A stretch of 64,000 nucleotides of DNA from CAZBNB01 sp964493245 (lineage in GTDB: Bacteria; Pseudomonadota; Gammaproteobacteria; Legionellales; Legionellaceae), in the NCBI GenBank assembly GCA_964493245.1, contig CAZBNB010000012.1:1-64000 (forward strand). The letters are read 5' to 3'. The translations under genes and the position numbers were made by a program. The notes under the pieces are model-generated. The model was given only the letters and a program-made list of their open reading frames with translations. It had not been told where the DNA came from and searched no databases. Each line of letters starts with the position of its first letter. Position 1 is the first letter of the stretch. Of this stretch, positions 1 to 7,915 are shown piece after piece.

Positions 1-56
1 CTCCCTCATTAAAAATAAAATCCGCCTCGACCTCGTTGTTTTGCGTAAGTCCTGAT
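1..56. repeat. MITE-like element, one end (cut by window edge)
   Basis: The first 35 bases are the exact reverse complement of bases inside the full element at 45382-45510, and the copy ends in the family's terminal motif gcgtaagtcctgat. It is therefore one half of the same short inverted-repeat element in the opposite orientation, with the rest lying before the window. No coding potential was seen. Family membership is directly visible; mobility is inferred. Confidence 0.75.
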
Positions 57-112
57 GATATATGCCCGTGATCTTTCAAAATGCTATTTTTGAAAGATCA
101 CGGGCATATATC
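57..112. repeat. Perfect 25-bp inverted repeat
   Basis: Arms 57-81 and 88-112 are perfect reverse complements around a 6-base loop and would fold into a very stable hairpin. The right arm is repeated in direct orientation with about three mismatches near 387-409, on the far side of the larger palindrome at 147-351. The hairpin abuts the MITE end at 1-56. It could act as a bidirectional terminator or be a mobile palindrome; there is no clear T-tract. Confidence 0.8.
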
Positions 113-146
113 CAAATAAACGTCAAAATACTAACCGATCTCGCGA

Positions 147-351
147 GTTTCTCATTGATGCTTTGTTGATTTGTTTAGCGTATTGCGGGAGCGCCACTTT
201 TCAGGCTGTTTTACGGGGTAAAAAGCACAGGGATGTGCTTTTTAGCGCCTTTGAGCGGGAAGCGAATAGGCGGCGGCCCCGTAAAACAGCCTGAAAAGTG
301 GATCAAGCGGACGCCTCCGATAAATAAATCAACAAAGCATCAATGAGAAAC
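147..351. repeat. Nested palindromic element with GC-rich core, copy 1
   Basis: The outer arms 147-177 and 321-351 are inverted repeats of 31 bp with one mismatch. Inside them the arms 194-218 and 277-301 pair perfectly over 25 bp. The 58-bp core at 219-276 contains an 11-bp hairpin (taaaaagcaca ... tgtgcttttta) and a GC-rich arm with a long loop. The core matches the reverse complement of 40441-40498 with one difference. The predicted fold is a long stem ending in a three-way junction. No ORF is present; it is either a mobile non-coding element or a structured RNA. Confidence 0.85.
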
Positions 352-511
352 TTTTCTTCGATCTCATCTTTTTTATAAACGCAGCATTTTGAAAGATCAA
401 AGGCATAGAGTACTATAATGATTTAGCTGTACACAACCCGTCCAGCCTCATTTTTCACTCCCGCCTCATTTCTCTTTCATAAGCGAGTTGCTTCAAAATA
501 CACATAAGTGC
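352..511. other. Non-coding stretch before rplU
   Basis: No credible gene is seen here. At 387-409 it holds a decayed direct copy of the hairpin arm at 88-110. The remainder is AT-rich leader DNA running into the rplU promoter. Confidence 0.6.
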
Positions 512-540
512 TTGAAGTCGATCATAATTTTTTATAGAAT
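512..540 (+). promoter_or_regulatory. Sigma70-type promoter for rplU-rpmA-obgE
   Basis: A -35 box TTGAAG at 512-517 is followed after 17 bases by a -10 box TAGAAT at 535-540, about 30 bases before the rplU start codon. Spacing and box quality fit a housekeeping promoter. Confidence 0.6.
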
Positions 541-571
541 GGAGCACTTTGTAAAAACCTAGGAAACATCT

Positions 572-880
572 ATGCAAGCGGTTATTAGAACAGGTGGTAA
601 GCAATACTGCGTTAAAGCAGGTGATATTCTTAAGATAGAAACACTGCCTTTAGACGTCGGTCAAACCGTTGACTTTTCTGAAGTATTGTTAATCACTGAC
701 GGCGAAAAAGTTACAGTTGGTTCACCTTTGATCAAAAACGGATTGGTGAAAGCAGAAATCGTGGCGCATGGTCGTCATAAGAAAGTTAAAATCATCAAGT
801 TCCGTCGTCGTAAGCACCATATGAAACAAATGGGACATCGACAAAATTACACTGAAATTAAAATTACCTCTATCGGTTAA
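572..880 (+). CDS. rplU: 50S ribosomal protein L21 (bL21)
   Basis: This is a structural protein of the large ribosomal subunit that binds 23S rRNA. It is 102 residues, the usual size (about 103). The N-terminus MQAVIRTGGKQY and the basic C-terminal stretch KFRRRKHH are family hallmarks. An AGGAAAC ribosome-binding site precedes the ATG. It is the first gene of rplU-rpmA-obgE, the standard proteobacterial order, with only 17 bases before rpmA. The upstream DNA is full of palindromic repeats, but the promoter itself looks intact. Confidence 0.97.
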   Translation: MQAVIRTGGKQYCVKAGDILKIETLPLDVGQTVDFSEVLLITDGEKVTVGSPLIKNGLVKAEIVAHGRHKKVKIIKFRRRKHHMKQMGHRQNYTEIKITSIG

Positions 881-897
881 TAACGAGGCAGAATAAA

Positions 898-1167
898 ATG
901 GCACATAAAAAAGCAGGTGGTAGTACCCGTAACGGCCGCGACTCGAATCCCAAGTACCTTGGTGTGAAGCGCTCTGCAGGCCAATTCGTTTTAGCAGGTG
1001 AAATTATTGTTCGTCAACGTGGCACACGTTTTCATGCTGGCAGTCATGTCGGTTTGGGCCGTGATCATACGCTTTATGCCTTGTCGACAGGATTTGTTCA
1101 ATTCTTGATCAAAGGTCCTAAGAATCGTAAATTTGTTGCTATCGAGCCAGTCGCTGTTACCGAATGA
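898..1167 (+). CDS. rpmA: 50S ribosomal protein L27 (bL27)
   Basis: This large-subunit protein has a flexible N-terminus that reaches towards the peptidyl-transferase centre. It has 89 residues and begins with the conserved MAHKKAGGSTRNGRDS, so no N-terminal cleavage extension of the Firmicutes type is present. A GAGG ribosome-binding site lies in the rplU-rpmA gap. The stop codon overlaps the obgE start as ATGA, indicating translational coupling. Confidence 0.97.
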   Translation: MAHKKAGGSTRNGRDSNPKYLGVKRSAGQFVLAGEIIVRQRGTRFHAGSHVGLGRDHTLYALSTGFVQFLIKGPKNRKFVAIEPVAVTE

Positions 1168-2177
1168 TATTCGTTGATGAAGCTCTCATCAAGGTCAATG
1201 CCGGCCATGGTGGTCACGGGTGTTTAAGCTTTAGGCGTGAAAAATTTGTCCCCCGTGGCGGCCCAGATGGTGGTGATGGCGGTGATGGGGGCTCTGTTTA
1301 TCTCCAAGCCAATCCAGAATTAAATACACTGATTGATTTTCGTTACCAGCGCCATTATAAAGCCGACAACGGCCAATCTGGCATGGGTTCGAATTGCACG
1401 GGCAAGAAAGGCGAAGATCTTTATATCCAAGTCCCTGTTGGCACATTGGCTTACGATATCGATACCGGTGAGTTACTGGCTGACATTCGACATCAGAATG
1501 ACCAAATCAAAATTGCTCAAGGCGGCTTTCATGGCCTGGGTAATACTCGCTATAAAAGCAGTATCAATCGCGCCCCCAGACAAACCAGCGAAGGAACTCC
1601 GGGTGAAGCCAGGCATATTCGCTTGGAGCTGCGCGTACTTGCCGATGTTGGTTTATTAGGGCTACCGAATGCGGGCAAATCCACGCTGATCCGTTCGGTG
1701 AGCAGTGCTAAACCGAAAGTAGCCGATTATCCCTTCACAACCTTACATCCGAATTTAGGGGTAATACGCATCGAGGCCCACAAAAGCTTTGTCATGGCAG
1801 ATATTCCTGGCTTAATTGAAGGTGCATCAACAGGCGCCGGCTTAGGTCATCGCTTTTTAAAACATTTATCACGCACGTGTATTCTATTACATCTTGTTGA
1901 TATTGCACCGATTGATGACTCTGATCCGGTTGAATCGGTCAAAATGATTTGGCAAGAGCTGGCTGCTTATGACCCCGAATTATTAGAAAAACCCCGTTGG
2001 TTAGTCTTAAACAAAATTGATATGATTCCGGACGTAGCTGAACGCGAAAAAGTGATTCAACATATTCTCAAGGCGTTGGATTGGCAAGCCCCTTATTTCT
2101 GTATTTCCGCGATTCAAAACGAAGGAACACAGGCGCTTTGCTATGCGTTAATGAATTTTATTGATGACTCGCCTTAA
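1164..2177 (+). CDS. obgE: Obg family GTPase CgtA/ObgE
   Basis: An essential GTPase linked to 50S ribosome assembly and stress signalling. The glycine-rich Obg fold spans roughly residues 1-158 (note the GGPDGGDGGDGG stretch at 32-43). It is followed by the G domain with P-loop GLPNAGKST at 166-174, the switch motif DIPGLIEGA and the NKID specificity motif. At 337 residues it lacks the acidic C-terminal tail of the 390-residue E. coli protein. The start overlaps the rpmA stop by four bases, so it is the last gene of the operon. Confidence 0.96.
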   Translation: MIFVDEALIKVNAGHGGHGCLSFRREKFVPRGGPDGGDGGDGGSVYLQANPELNTLIDFRYQRHYKADNGQSGMGSNCTGKKGEDLYIQVPVGTLAYDIDTGELLADIRHQNDQIKIAQGGFHGLGNTRYKSSINRAPRQTSEGTPGEARHIRLELRVLADVGLLGLPNAGKSTLIRSVSSAKPKVADYPFTTLHPNLGVIRIEAHKSFVMADIPGLIEGASTGAGLGHRFLKHLSRTCILLHLVDIAPIDDSDPVESVKMIWQELAAYDPELLEKPRWLVLNKIDMIPDVAEREKVIQHILKALDWQAPYFCISAIQNEGTQALCYALMNFIDDSP

Positions 2178-2279
2178 GATCTTTATATAATACATCCATC
2201 TTGGAAAACTTAGCGGCACACAACAGTCTTGCTGCTATCATCACAAAGGCGAGAATCTATAAAACAAGTTGTCAATTTA

Positions 2280-3203
2280 TTACTTCCCTACATCATATCT
2301 TGCCCTTGCATCAGCTGTTTGCTCTTTTTCATGTAAGATACTCTCTTTCTGAGCCAGTATGTTTGCGTTCTGGAAGCCGGTTATCGATTTCAACGCATCA
2401 ATCAAAGCTCTAGCACAATTCAAAGAGCAGTACATGGCTGTAGAAAAACAACTACTATGCTCGATCTCGATTTTAGTCGATTCTGTTCGCACAAATCTCC
2501 AAAATCTAGCCCAAGGGGTATTATTAGCCGCTTTTTCTATTACTTTATCTTCTAGTAATAAAGGCTCATTAGCTGTTTGTGGATATACTTTAAACAAAAT
2601 ATCAAACATTTCTTTTTTTGCATCTGAGTTGCAAGCATGTACTATGTATTTTAATTGTTCTTTTGGATTTAATTCTTTACCGGGAATTAAATCGTTATCT
2701 TGCATATTTTGTATATTATTTATATCACCAGTTTCAATTGCGTTAAGAAGACGATGCTCCGCTGCCTTATGATATATTTTCCACAATATATCAGTCATCT
2801 CTGGATTTTTAGCTTTATCTATATAGTTTTTTATTTGTTCCTCTGGAGGCAAATACATACCAGGAATTAAATTGTTATCTTGCATATTTTGTATATCGTC
2901 TACATTATCATCTTCAATTGCACTAAGAAAACGACGATGCACAGCTGCTTTGGGATATATTTTCCATAACACATCAGCCATCTCTGGAGTTTTAGCTTTA
3001 TCTATATAGTTTTTTATTTGTTCCTCTGGAGGCAAATGCGTACCAGGAGCTAAATGCTCTTCATGTTTCTGCTGTATTGTATTTAACTCATTTTTTTCAA
3101 TTGCTTGTAAAAAAATAGCTTCATTTTCTGTAGCGCTATCTCGTGCCTTTTGAGCAAGCTCGTTCAAGTTAGAAAAAAAATCATCTTTTTTATCATTACC
3201 CAT
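2280..3203 (-). CDS. Unrecognised protein with ~60-residue helical repeats; possible effector
   Basis: No family is recognised with confidence. Three successive imperfect repeats of about 60 residues each contain an AIE/AIET-type helix, a QNMQDN-like turn, a PPEEQIKNYID-like segment and an LWKIY-like helix. This layout resembles ankyrin-type or other helical solenoids. A C-terminal part of about 100 residues contains several cysteines. There is no signal peptide or membrane segment. The chosen ATG has a TGAGG site about nine bases upstream; a longer frame from a GTG at 3230 would include that site as codons. The gene is more AT-rich than its neighbours. Export to a host is only an inference. 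Confidence 0.7.
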   Translation of the reverse strand: MGNDKKDDFFSNLNELAQKARDSATENEAIFLQAIEKNELNTIQQKHEEHLAPGTHLPPEEQIKNYIDKAKTPEMADVLWKIYPKAAVHRRFLSAIEDDNVDDIQNMQDNNLIPGMYLPPEEQIKNYIDKAKNPEMTDILWKIYHKAAEHRLLNAIETGDINNIQNMQDNDLIPGKELNPKEQLKYIVHACNSDAKKEMFDILFKVYPQTANEPLLLEDKVIEKAANNTPWARFWRFVRTESTKIEIEHSSCFSTAMYCSLNCARALIDALKSITGFQNANILAQKESILHEKEQTADARARYDVGK

Positions 3204-3319
3204 AATATTCAACCTCAATAAAATACTCACACTCTAAATAATAGAACATAATGACTTATTTTGCATAAAATTGAATTTATTTTGATCTAAATTGAGGTGT
3301 GAAATATCTTAACAAAGCA

Positions 3320-3880
3320 CTAAATATATTTTCTTAATAAAACATATAACGCCCCCGCACCACCATGCTTTGCTGCGGCGCTGTGAAAGGCCAGAACGTG
3401 TGGTAGTTGAGGTAGCCAGCAGTGGACTAGATTTTTAATCACTGGGGCTTCGCCAAGGCGCCCACCTTTGCCGTGAATAATCAGCACGAGCCTACGCTGT
3501 TGTTGGTATTGTGCCGTAATAAAAGCACACAATATATCCTGTGCGTCATCCGGTATTCGGCCGTGCAAATCCAGTACGGCATCTATTGGGTATTCGCCTT
3601 TTTTAAGCCGCAGCATATCTTTTTTATTCAAGCCTGAGCGATAGAAGCTTAAAATCGTCTCGGACTGTACTTGCTCACGGATATAGCTCGATAAATGATG
3701 CGGTGTACTCGGTACATTGATTTCTGCTGTGCGGTGTTTTTTGTTCACAGGTACAGATGACGATCTGGTTGGTGGTTCTGACTTGATACGGGTATTGGCA
3801 CAATCTAGGGGTTTCGTGTTTTTAACTGCTTCTCGAAACAGGGCTCGATCTGCCTCTGATAAGCCATCTTTTTTTGACAT
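3320..3880 (-). CDS. Smr-domain protein (SmrA/SmrB-like putative nuclease)
   Basis: The C-terminal half is an Smr (small MutS-related) domain, carrying LDLHG at 103-107, HGKGG at 136-140 and a late GGAGAL motif. Smr proteins are nicking endonucleases; SmrB of E. coli cleaves mRNA at collided ribosomes. The first 70 residues are polar and probably disordered. The length of 186 residues fits stand-alone proteobacterial Smr proteins. It stands alone on the minus strand. The family is clear, but whether it acts on RNA or DNA is not. Confidence 0.88.
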   Translation of the reverse strand: MSKKDGLSEADRALFREAVKNTKPLDCANTRIKSEPPTRSSSVPVNKKHRTAEINVPSTPHHLSSYIREQVQSETILSFYRSGLNKKDMLRLKKGEYPIDAVLDLHGRIPDDAQDILCAFITAQYQQQRRLVLIIHGKGGRLGEAPVIKNLVHCWLPQLPHVLAFHSAAAKHGGAGALYVLLRKYI

Positions 3881-3996
3881 AAAATCTTAGTGATGATTCA
3901 GGAAGGATACTCGAAACTTATTTAACAAATTTAAACACTTAAAAAATATCACCTTGGAAAATAATGCTATCTTAGGTGCTGTTGGTATTTTGTTAT

Positions 3997-4033
3997 ATAA
4001 AAGGCTTATCAATCTCTTGAACTGATAAGCCTT
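3997..4033 (-). terminator. Rho-independent terminator after the small lipoprotein gene
   Basis: Arms 4001-4011 and 4023-4033 form an 11-bp perfect stem with an 11-base loop. On the minus strand the stem is followed directly by TTTTATAT. It sits about 60 bases beyond the stop of the lipoprotein gene. Confidence 0.7.
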
Positions 4034-4091
4034 GATTTAAGTCTGTCTAGAATTGGCATTAGGAGCCAAGTGGTAAACAAACACTAAACGA

Positions 4092-4346
4092 TTAGCTTCT
4101 TTGGCCGTCGTCTTCTTGTTCACCAGGATTTTTTTCAGCTTGAGCCATACCATTGTATTGATCAGCTTGCGCAGATGGTTTTTGAGCATCTTCAGCAGGT
4201 TTTGCTTCATCTGCTGGCTGTGCTGCTGGTTGCTCTACTGTTTTATCAGGCATAGCGCCTTCTTCTGGTTTTGATTCTTGCTTGCCGCATGCACTTAATG
4301 CTAATACAGCAAGGCCTGCTGCTAACATAGCGATTAAACGTTTCAT
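4092..4346 (-). CDS. Small putative lipoprotein, Pro/Ala/Glu-rich
   Basis: An 84-residue protein beginning MKRLIAMLAAGLAVLALSAC, a signal peptide with a lipobox LSAC. Signal peptidase II would cleave before the cysteine to give a lipid-anchored protein. The mature part is low-complexity (repeated PAEEAKP-like stretches) and without a recognised domain. The chosen ATG has GGAGA upstream; an in-frame extension to 4391 has no such site. A terminator follows. Function unknown. Confidence 0.78.
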   Translation of the reverse strand: MKRLIAMLAAGLAVLALSACGKQESKPEEGAMPDKTVEQPAAQPADEAKPAEDAQKPSAQADQYNGMAQAEKNPGEQEDDGQRS

Positions 4347-4485
4347 ATACCCATCTCCGTTATTGTTTTTATTGAATAAACGCGAACCCAATCCTCTTAG
4401 AGTCTACGCATTTATCACTGGCTTTGCAGCCAAATAAACACACAGAACCTAGAACCGACTGTCTATTGTAGCTTAGAAGAAAGCC

Positions 4486-7365
4486 TCATGAAAGTCTAGT
4501 ATTATTTCTTGATCCTAACATAGGACCTAGATACTGTCCCGTCAGCGAGTGAGGACAAGCTGCAATGGTTTCTGGCGTGCCAACCGCTATCACTTGCCCA
4601 CCTTTACTCCCTCCTTCAGGCCCCAAATCGATAATCCAATCGGCCGTTTTGATAACATCTAAGTTGTGCTCTATGATAACGATGGTATTACCCTTATCAC
4701 GTAAACGGACAAGTACTGTTAAAAGTTGTTTAATATCATGAAAATGTAAGCCCGTGGTGGGTTCATCCAAAATATACAAAGAGCTGCCTGTATCCCGCTT
4801 TGATAGCTCTTTAGCTAATTTAATGCGTTGCGCTTCTCCGCCAGAGAGCGTCGTCGCACTTTGCCCGAGGCGGATATACGATAACCCAACATCCATCAAC
4901 GTTTGGCATTTTCTTGCAACAACCGGGATAGCAGCAAAAAACTGATGTGCATCTTCTACTGTCATTTCTAAGACATCGTGAATGGTTTTACCTTTGTACT
5001 GAACATCTAAGGTTTCGCGGTTGTAACGCTTTCCTTGACAGCGATCGCACGCAACATAGATATCAGGTAAAAAGTGCATTTCTACTTTGATCAAGCCATC
5101 ACCCTGACAAGCTTCGCATCGCCCACCACGTACGTTAAAACTAAATCGTCCAGGCTGATAACCTCTTGATCTGGATTCAGGTGTATTGGCAAACAATTCT
5201 CTAATAGGTGTAAATAATCCCGTGTAAGTTGCCGGATTTGAACGGGGTGTACGCCCAATCGGGCTTTGATCAATATCAATCACTGACGTGCAACCATCAA
5301 GGCCGGTAATCGAATTTAATTCACTGACAAAGCGTAGATTAGCACGATTCAATAAATTGGCAGCTCTTGGATAAAGGGTATCGTTAATCAACGTGGATTT
5401 CCCTGAGCCAGAAACCCCCGTTACACAGGTCATTACACCCAAGGGAATATCAGCATTCACTTGCTTTAAATTATGGCAAGTCACGCCTTGCATACGAATC
5501 ATGCGGGTTGTATCAATCTGTTTACGCGCATCCGGAACTCGGATGGCTAACTCACCAGATAAGTATTTCCCAGTGAGCGAATCTGGATTTTGTATCACCG
5601 CCTCAGGCGTACCGGATGCCATGACTTGCCCCCCGTGTACACCTGCGCCTGGGCCAATATCTAAAACAAAATCCGCGCTGCGAATTGCCTCTTCATCGTG
5701 TTCAACCACAATGACGGTATTACCTAAGTTTTTTAAGTGCTGTAAAGTTTCCAATAAGCGCGTGTTATCGCGCTGATGCAACCCAATAGATGGCTCATCT
5801 AAAATGTACATCACCCCCACCAAACCAGAGCCAATCTGACTTGCTAGGCGAATGCGTTGCGCCTCACCGCCTGATAATGTCTCTGCACTGCGCGACAAAG
5901 ATAAATAATCCAAACCAACATTCACCAAGAACCCTAAACGTGCTGTAATTTCCTGATTAATTTTAGCGGCAATTTCGCCACGATAACCACTCAAACGCAA
6001 TTGATTAAAAAAATCAAAACAATCTTCAATTGAATAATCAACCAATGAGGGTAGATTTTTCTCGTCAATGTACACATTTCTAGCTGCTTCGTTTAAGCGC
6101 TGCCCTTGACAGACGGCACATGGCCTAGATGATAAATAACCCGCAAGCTCATCACGCACGAGTTGTGAGTCTGATTCACGATAACGGCGCTGCATATTGG
6201 GAATCACCCCTTCAAAGACGTGTTTTTTCGCGATGGGCTCACCGTGTCCACGCGCATAATGAAACACATAGGTTTGTTCACCACTACCATACAAAATTAA
6301 TGCTTGAACCGACTCATTTAAATCAGCAAACGGTATATCTAATGAAAAACCAGCCTGCTCTGCCAATGATTCAAACAAAGCAAAATAATAGCTGGTGCGT
6401 TTGTCCCAGCCACGAATAGCACCTTCCGCCAAACTTTTATGCGCATCATGCACCACGCGCTTGGGATCAAAAAAATTATCGACGCCTAATCCATCACACT
6501 CAGGACAAGCACCTGCGGGATTGTTGAATGAAAATAAGCGTGGCTCTAATTCAGATAGGCTATACCCGCACACAGTACACGCAAATTTGGAAGAAAATAC
6601 CATGTCTGGAAAAGCGTCATCCAAAGAAGCCACCACAACCAAACCATCAGATAAATTCAAGGCATTTTCAAACGACTCGCTTAAACGTTGCGCCAAATCC
6701 TCTCGAATCTTAAAGCGATCAATCACCACTTCGATGGTATGTTTTTTTCGCAATGCCAATTTCGGTGGCATATCCAATTCATAAATATCACCATCGATAC
6801 GCGCTCGTACGTAACCTTTGGCTTGTAATTGTTGTAACAGCTGCACATATTCGCCTTTACGCTCTTTCACCACAGGCGCTAAGATCATCGCCCGGCTACC
6901 TTCAGGCAAAGCCAACACTTGATCAACCATCTGGCTAACTGTTTGCGCGTTTAGACTCACTTGGTGCGTTGGACATCGTGGCTCACCAACACGCGCAAAC
7001 AACAGACGTAAATAATCGTAAATTTCTGTAATGGTTCCAACGGTGGATCGGGGATTATGTGAAGTGGCTTTTTGTTCTATCGAAATAGCCGGAGATAAGC
7101 CTTCAATCGAATCCACGTCTGGTTTTTCCATCATAGATAAAAATTGCCGAGCATAAGCAGACAAAGATTCTACATAGCGTCGCTGGCCTTCCGCATACAA
7201 CGTATCAAATGCCAAAGAAGATTTTCCAGACCCGGAAATGCCGGTAATAACCGTTAGTTGATCTCTTGGAATATCGACCTGAATATTTTTTAAATTATGC
7301 GTGCGTGCACCACGAATCGAGATGGTGTCAACAGCGGCATTTTTTTGGGAATAGATACGAGTCAT
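4486..7365 (-). CDS. uvrA: Excinuclease ABC subunit A
   Basis: UvrA is the damage-scanning ATPase of nucleotide excision repair and loads UvrB on lesions. The protein shows two ABC ATPase modules: Walker A GISGSGKSS near residue 42 and GVSGSGKST in the second half, with two LSGGEAQRI signatures. Zinc-binding cysteine pairs CTVC/CPEC and CEAC/CDRC are present. At 959 residues it matches the family. The start used keeps close to the conserved start region (ISIRGARTHNLKNI); an ATG at 7398 would add 11 residues but has its AGG directly against the codon. uvrC is also in the window, but not adjacent. Confidence 0.96.
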   Translation of the reverse strand: MTRIYSQKNAAVDTISIRGARTHNLKNIQVDIPRDQLTVITGISGSGKSSLAFDTLYAEGQRRYVESLSAYARQFLSMMEKPDVDSIEGLSPAISIEQKATSHNPRSTVGTITEIYDYLRLLFARVGEPRCPTHQVSLNAQTVSQMVDQVLALPEGSRAMILAPVVKERKGEYVQLLQQLQAKGYVRARIDGDIYELDMPPKLALRKKHTIEVVIDRFKIREDLAQRLSESFENALNLSDGLVVVASLDDAFPDMVFSSKFACTVCGYSLSELEPRLFSFNNPAGACPECDGLGVDNFFDPKRVVHDAHKSLAEGAIRGWDKRTSYYFALFESLAEQAGFSLDIPFADLNESVQALILYGSGEQTYVFHYARGHGEPIAKKHVFEGVIPNMQRRYRESDSQLVRDELAGYLSSRPCAVCQGQRLNEAARNVYIDEKNLPSLVDYSIEDCFDFFNQLRLSGYRGEIAAKINQEITARLGFLVNVGLDYLSLSRSAETLSGGEAQRIRLASQIGSGLVGVMYILDEPSIGLHQRDNTRLLETLQHLKNLGNTVIVVEHDEEAIRSADFVLDIGPGAGVHGGQVMASGTPEAVIQNPDSLTGKYLSGELAIRVPDARKQIDTTRMIRMQGVTCHNLKQVNADIPLGVMTCVTGVSGSGKSTLINDTLYPRAANLLNRANLRFVSELNSITGLDGCTSVIDIDQSPIGRTPRSNPATYTGLFTPIRELFANTPESRSRGYQPGRFSFNVRGGRCEACQGDGLIKVEMHFLPDIYVACDRCQGKRYNRETLDVQYKGKTIHDVLEMTVEDAHQFFAAIPVVARKCQTLMDVGLSYIRLGQSATTLSGGEAQRIKLAKELSKRDTGSSLYILDEPTTGLHFHDIKQLLTVLVRLRDKGNTIVIIEHNLDVIKTADWIIDLGPEGGSKGGQVIAVGTPETIAACPHSLTGQYLGPMLGSRNNTRLS

Positions 7366-7484
7366 AATGGCAGATGATGGCAATAAAGTGACCATCATCC
7401 TAACGTTTTTAGCCTGGATAATCTAGAATATACTTGTAATCTTTTAAAATATACCTTGTGCACATAATTTTTCGGGAGAATAAC

Positions 7485-7748
7485 ATGAAAATAGGGTATC
7501 TCAGTGCCATACTCATCGGTGGTTTATGTTGTATCAGCAGTATCGCTTGGAGCTGCGGGGCACAAACCTGTACTCAGAGTCAAAAATCCACAGAAAAAGG
7601 GAGACAGATATACAGCAGTTATATCTGCTGTCAGCCCACAGATACTGCCATTCAGCCTAAATGGTTTGCAAACGCATCCAGCTGCGAAAATTTCGAACTT
7701 GCTTCAAGCCAAGGTTGCTCAACATGGAAAATGTGTACTTGTAATTAG
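7485..7748 (+). CDS. Small exported cysteine-rich protein, unknown
   Basis: An 87-residue protein with a clear Sec signal peptide (about residues 1-22, hydrophobic core YLSAILIGGLCCISSIA). The predicted mature part holds eight cysteines (24, 29, 48, 49, 67, 78, 84, 86), enough for four disulfides. No family is recognised. A GGGAG site lies seven bases before the ATG. It is a single gene on the plus strand between uvrA and the enh locus, with a 13-bp hairpin downstream. It could be a periplasmic or secreted disulfide-rich protein. Confidence 0.7.
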   Translation: MKIGYLSAILIGGLCCISSIAWSCGAQTCTQSQKSTEKGRQIYSSYICCQPTDTAIQPKWFANASSCENFELASSQGCSTWKMCTCN

Positions 7749-7793
7749 AAACCATTCACGGCTTCTGCGATAGTACGCTTCTGTAAAAGCCTA

Positions 7794-7830
7794 CCAATAT
7801 CTTGGTCGCACTAAGCAACCAAGATATTGG
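7794..7830. terminator. Hairpin downstream of the cysteine-rich gene
   Basis: Arms 7794-7806 and 7818-7830 pair perfectly over 13 bp with an 11-base loop. No run of T follows on either strand, so termination is plausible but not assured. A dispersed repeat starts immediately after it at 7831. Confidence 0.5.
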
Positions 7831-7882
7831 AATGTTCACGTTTATTCACCGAGCAGCTGTATTTGGCGCATATTGAACGAAA
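7831..7882. repeat. Dispersed repeat, copy near enhC 3' end
   Basis: Begins aatgttcacg and continues through a tatttggcgcat segment and ttgaacgaaa. The first about 44 bases match the reverse complement of the copy near 63803-63824 and its extension, and the head is also found at 11517-11540. The latter half resembles the palindrome at 33517-33562. It is non-coding. Confidence 0.6.
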
Positions 7883-7915
7883 CAGTTGTCGAATAAGTGC
7901 CGCATCAACAATGAC

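Noticed and set aside
1333..1659. A 108-codon ORF in another frame
   Set aside because: Lies wholly within obgE, which is unambiguous.
2359..2772. A 137-codon plus-strand ORF
   Set aside because: It is antisense to the repeat protein at 2280-3203, whose repeats and ribosome-binding site make the minus strand the coding one.
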